Assembly: GCA_026770585.1 (NCBI GenBank)
Contig: MU646559.1
Span: 406,610 to 420,724, forward strand
Source of the DNA: Baffinella frigidus
Taxonomy: Eukaryota > Cryptophyceae > Cryptomonadales > Baffinellaceae
Direction of reading: 5' to 3'
DNA: 14,115 nucleotides
A program made the translations under genes and the position numbers. Every line of letters begins with the position of its first letter. Position 1 is the first letter of the stretch. The notes under the pieces were generated by a model. The model had not been told where the DNA came from and did no database searches. It worked only from the letters and a program-made list of their open reading frames with translations. Below are positions 11,952-14,115 of this stretch, piece by piece.

Positions 11952-12842
11952 ACGGAATTGCCGTTACATGCGGTGCTGGGACACGCCAGCGCTCATACTC
12001 GCAGTTTTCCTGTGCAAAGATAGGTGCGAACATGCCGAGAAAATTGAGAAAATGCTGAAGCACTCTCAGGAAGCAGGTTCAGACAGCTCAAAGCTGGGGA
12101 TTATCGTACCAGGTGGTACCCTTGAGTTTCTGAGCACGGTGAGCGGGCAACAGCTGGCCGGAACATCGCCATCCAGTGCTCGCTCTGCAGTGCCAGGATG
12201 CACCTGGCGTACCCTGCAAAGCTCACCAACACACACTGGGCGCCCTGTGGCTGTTGTAACAATCTGTGCGCTCAATCAACCGGGATTTTTCGGTACCTTT
12301 GCAGTCGCTGGAACCGCCGCGGCTGCCGCCCGCCCGTCCCTACGACCGCATCTCCGGTGGTCAGATGTGCACATCCGAAACCCGGTTCCGCGGGTTGACG
12401 CGGTGGGGTGCGCCCGCGTGGGGGATAACGCACCATCAAACGATCGGGGATCACTACAGGGCCCTCGCCCGCGTTCAACCGAGACGTTCCGCCCCCGGGG
12501 CTGGCCACCAGGCCCCCCCAGCCGCCCCAACGCCATTTTCGAAAAGGTGTTTCGGGTTTTCCGGGGTTTCGCCCGAAACAGCGAAAGTGGCCGCGGCCAC
12601 TTTGGTTAAAACATTTTGGGATTTGGGGAGGTGAAGTGCGGAGTGAAGTGCGCTGCCACCCCAAATCCCCGCCCGCGCGGCGCCCCGGCGGCCCTGCAGG
12701 GCCTGACCACGCTGTGTGCACCACGTCTCGGCCGATTCTTCGTGTCGCCAGACTTTAAAGGGTGGGGGTGGGGTATATGCGTCTAAAGGAGTTGAGTGGT
12801 CAAACTCGGCAAGGTGTTTAATTGATTCCAGCGTGAGAAACG
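11952..12842. other. GC-rich stretch upstream of the membrane-protein gene
   Basis: A plus-strand frame is open over 11860-12609 but has an erratic composition and no recognised domain; the part AEKIEKMLKHSQEAGSDSSK (from about 12035) is the only protein-like piece. A 20-bp perfect palindrome (12584-12603, AAAGTGGCCGCGGCCACTTT) and a hairpin GGGATTTGGGG/CCCCAAATCCC (12617-12669) occur near 12600. The promoter of the next gene is presumably within 12640-12840, but no clear TATA box or initiator can be named. Confidence 0.4.
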
Positions 12843-13505
12843 ATGGTGCAGAACAAGACACGAGCCTCTCGTCTCATGAAGGACGTTGCTGCGCTCGTAG
12901 TATGCTGGGGCCTGATGTTTGCCGTACTGGCGCTGAACTTCAAGGGTCGCGGGAACCATTCCAGCCCCAGGATTCCCGGCGTTGCCGCTGGGAAAACCGT
13001 TCTAATGCAACACCAAGTTGCGCGCCAGGCCGCACCTTCCTTAATCACTCTGCCTGCTCACCCCCCTCCCACTCTCTCGCGAAACACGAGCCGCGAAGCG
13101 CCACCGCCCCTCTCCCCGACGCTCGGAACGGCGAGCCGGGCCTCGAGCACAGAAACGCCGTCGGCAACGCTGGCGGCGACGTTGCGTCTCTCGGGGAATG
13201 TCTGCCCTCCGGAAGCGCAGGTTCGGCAAAAGGGCGGCGGCGGGAGCAGCAGGAGCGCTGCGGGGTGGACGTTCGCTCGCGAGTCAGAGCACGAGAAGGT
13301 TCTCCTGCAGGCGCGCGAGAGCCGTGTGCAGAGACTGCGAAGCGTGCGTGACTTCAGCATGGAACCCATCCGTTTCGTGCTCAGGAACAACGAGAGCATC
13401 GAGTGCGACGTCGGGTGCGAGACGGTGCCCGCCAAGACGAAGATCACCAACATGTTTCTCCCGGACCGGAGGAGGGAGTCTGCAAGGGTCGACAAGTACC
13501 TCATG
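12843..13505 (+). CDS. First exon, type II membrane protein, GT10 fucosyltransferase-like
   Basis: Begins at ATG 12843 (A at -3 and G at +4). Layout over 221 codons: a short basic tail (MVQNKTRASRLMKD), one hydrophobic anchor at residues 15-33 (VAALVVCWGLMFAVLALNF), a Pro/Ser/Thr-rich stem (about 40-125), then a globular part with FSMEPIRFVLRNNESIECDV and GCETVPAKTK. This is the plan of Golgi glycosyltransferases. The C-x-V-x-C pattern (CDVGC) followed in the next exon by MESATNFP resembles the CxVxC ... SMES..YP order of plant-type alpha-1,3-fucosyltransferases, which move fucose from GDP-fucose to N-glycans. The exon ends at VDKYLM with donor GTGCTC (13506), phase 0. The catalytic C-terminal half lies beyond the window. 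Type II topology is firm; the GT10 call is an inference. Confidence 0.55.
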
Positions 13506-13933
13506 GTGCTCTCCTCAAACCCTAAAACCCTAAATCCAAAACCTTTAAAAACCTAAACCCTAAAGACCTGACCCGTACCCTCTGAGCCCTGAGACCTGAA
13601 CCCTTCACCCTAAACCCTAAACCCTAAACCCTAAACCCTAAACCCTAAACCCTAAACCCTAAACCCTAAACCCTACACCCTAAACCCTGAACCCTAAACC
13701 AAAACCCCTGAAACCCTAAACCACAATCCCCAAGGCCTCAACCACTAAACCCTAAACCCTAAACCCCGAACCCGGACACCCCAAACCCTGACCCCACAAA
13801 CCCGAAACACCAAAGCCCAACCACTAAACCCTAAACTCTAAACACTAGACCATAGACCCTAAACCCTAAACCCTAAACCACCTTAAACCCCAATCCCCAC
13901 ACCCTAAACACTAAACCCCATATCCGAAATCAG
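13506..13933 (+). repeat. Telomere-like repeats forming an intron
   Basis: From donor GTGCTC to acceptor GAAATCAG the sequence is nearly all CCCTAAA-type heptamers, mostly degenerate, with nine perfect units in a row at 13608-13670. The orientation (C-rich strand on plus) is opposite to the tracts at 8526 and 9165. As an intron it would be about 428 nt and pyrimidine/A-rich. Confidence 0.6.
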
Positions 13934-13975
13934 GCACACATCATGGAGAGTGCAACAAACTTCCCTGCATGGAAG
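13934..13975 (+). CDS. Second exon of the GT10-like gene (AHIMESATNFPAWK)
   Basis: A 42-nt island of unique sequence within the repeats, bounded by ATCAG and donor GTCTCT, phase 0 at both ends. Joined to the first exon it gives ...DKYLM/AHIMESATNFPAWK, similar to the SMES..YP motif of GT10 enzymes, in the expected order after CxVxC. The acceptor GAAATCAG matches the module used in the 3.2-4.4 kb gene. Its unique sequence, clean borders and preserved frame make it a good exon candidate despite its size. Confidence 0.5.
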
Positions 13976-14021
13976 GTCTCTAAACCCTGAACCCTAAACC
14001 CTAAACCCTGAACCGTAAAGC

Positions 14022-14115
<94 letters not shown>
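13976..14115 (+). repeat. CCCTAAA tract passing into a CCCTCAA array
   Basis: A few CCCTAAA and CCCTGAA units follow the donor. From about 14022 to the window edge there are roughly thirteen consecutive identical CCCTCAA units. The array is truncated by the window. By position it begins the next intron of the GT10-like gene. Confidence 0.85.

Noticed and set aside
11860-12609. 249-codon plus-strand frame
   Set aside because: Composition changes abruptly along it, it overlaps the minus-strand frame, and it runs through palindromic GC-rich DNA. Only a short central piece looks protein-like, so I did not call it as a gene.
13506-14115. True chromosome end (telomere)
   Set aside because: The C-rich strand runs 5' to 3' toward the right edge, opposite to what a right-hand end needs, and most units are degenerate with unique sequence at 13934-13975.

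Overview
The window looks like nuclear DNA of a eukaryotic microbe, most likely an alga or related protist. There is no bacterial gene organisation, coding sequence is broken into short exons with GT...AG borders (donors often GTGCNN or GTGAGC), and there are long tracts of plant-type telomere-like heptamers (CCCTAAA/TTTAGGG). The lineage cannot be fixed from the sequence; a green alga is one possibility, but this is a guess.

Layout. Bases 1-460 hold short repeats and a small terminal-inverted-repeat element. Bases 462 to about 5530 look like one plus-strand gene, or a decaying relic of one, encoding a Lys/Ala/Pro/Glu-rich low-complexity protein. A large exon of ADK-type hexapeptides is followed by many small exons that are copies of each other (the ...KAEAPKELTD and ...APVKAEGAPEAE types). 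Most visible junctions can be read as phase 0, and the introns are packed with minisatellites. A possible terminal exon ending in a lysine run and a stop lies at 6390-6425.

Bases 5200-10450 are a nest of foldback (MITE-like) elements. The clearest family begins CAGGGGTACC, is flanked by TA, and has five near-complete copies plus one half copy. At least four other palindromic families are present, some nested. Inside this zone are a GC-rich exon-like frame (7580-7789) and a fragment of an inositol polyphosphate 5-phosphatase catalytic domain (8680-9164) trapped between two TTTAGGG-like tracts.

Bases 10450-12840 are GC-rich with no confidently coding gene; one unrecognised minus-strand open frame (11379-11951) is noted. 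From 12843 to the right edge is the start of a gene for a type II membrane protein, probably a Golgi glycosyltransferase resembling GT10 fucosyltransferases. Its first intron seems to consist almost wholly of degenerate CCCTAAA repeats, with a 42-nt exon embedded in it. The window ends in a homogeneous CCCTCAA array. The genes show no obvious functional link; what ties the region together is repeat-driven remodelling of exons and introns.
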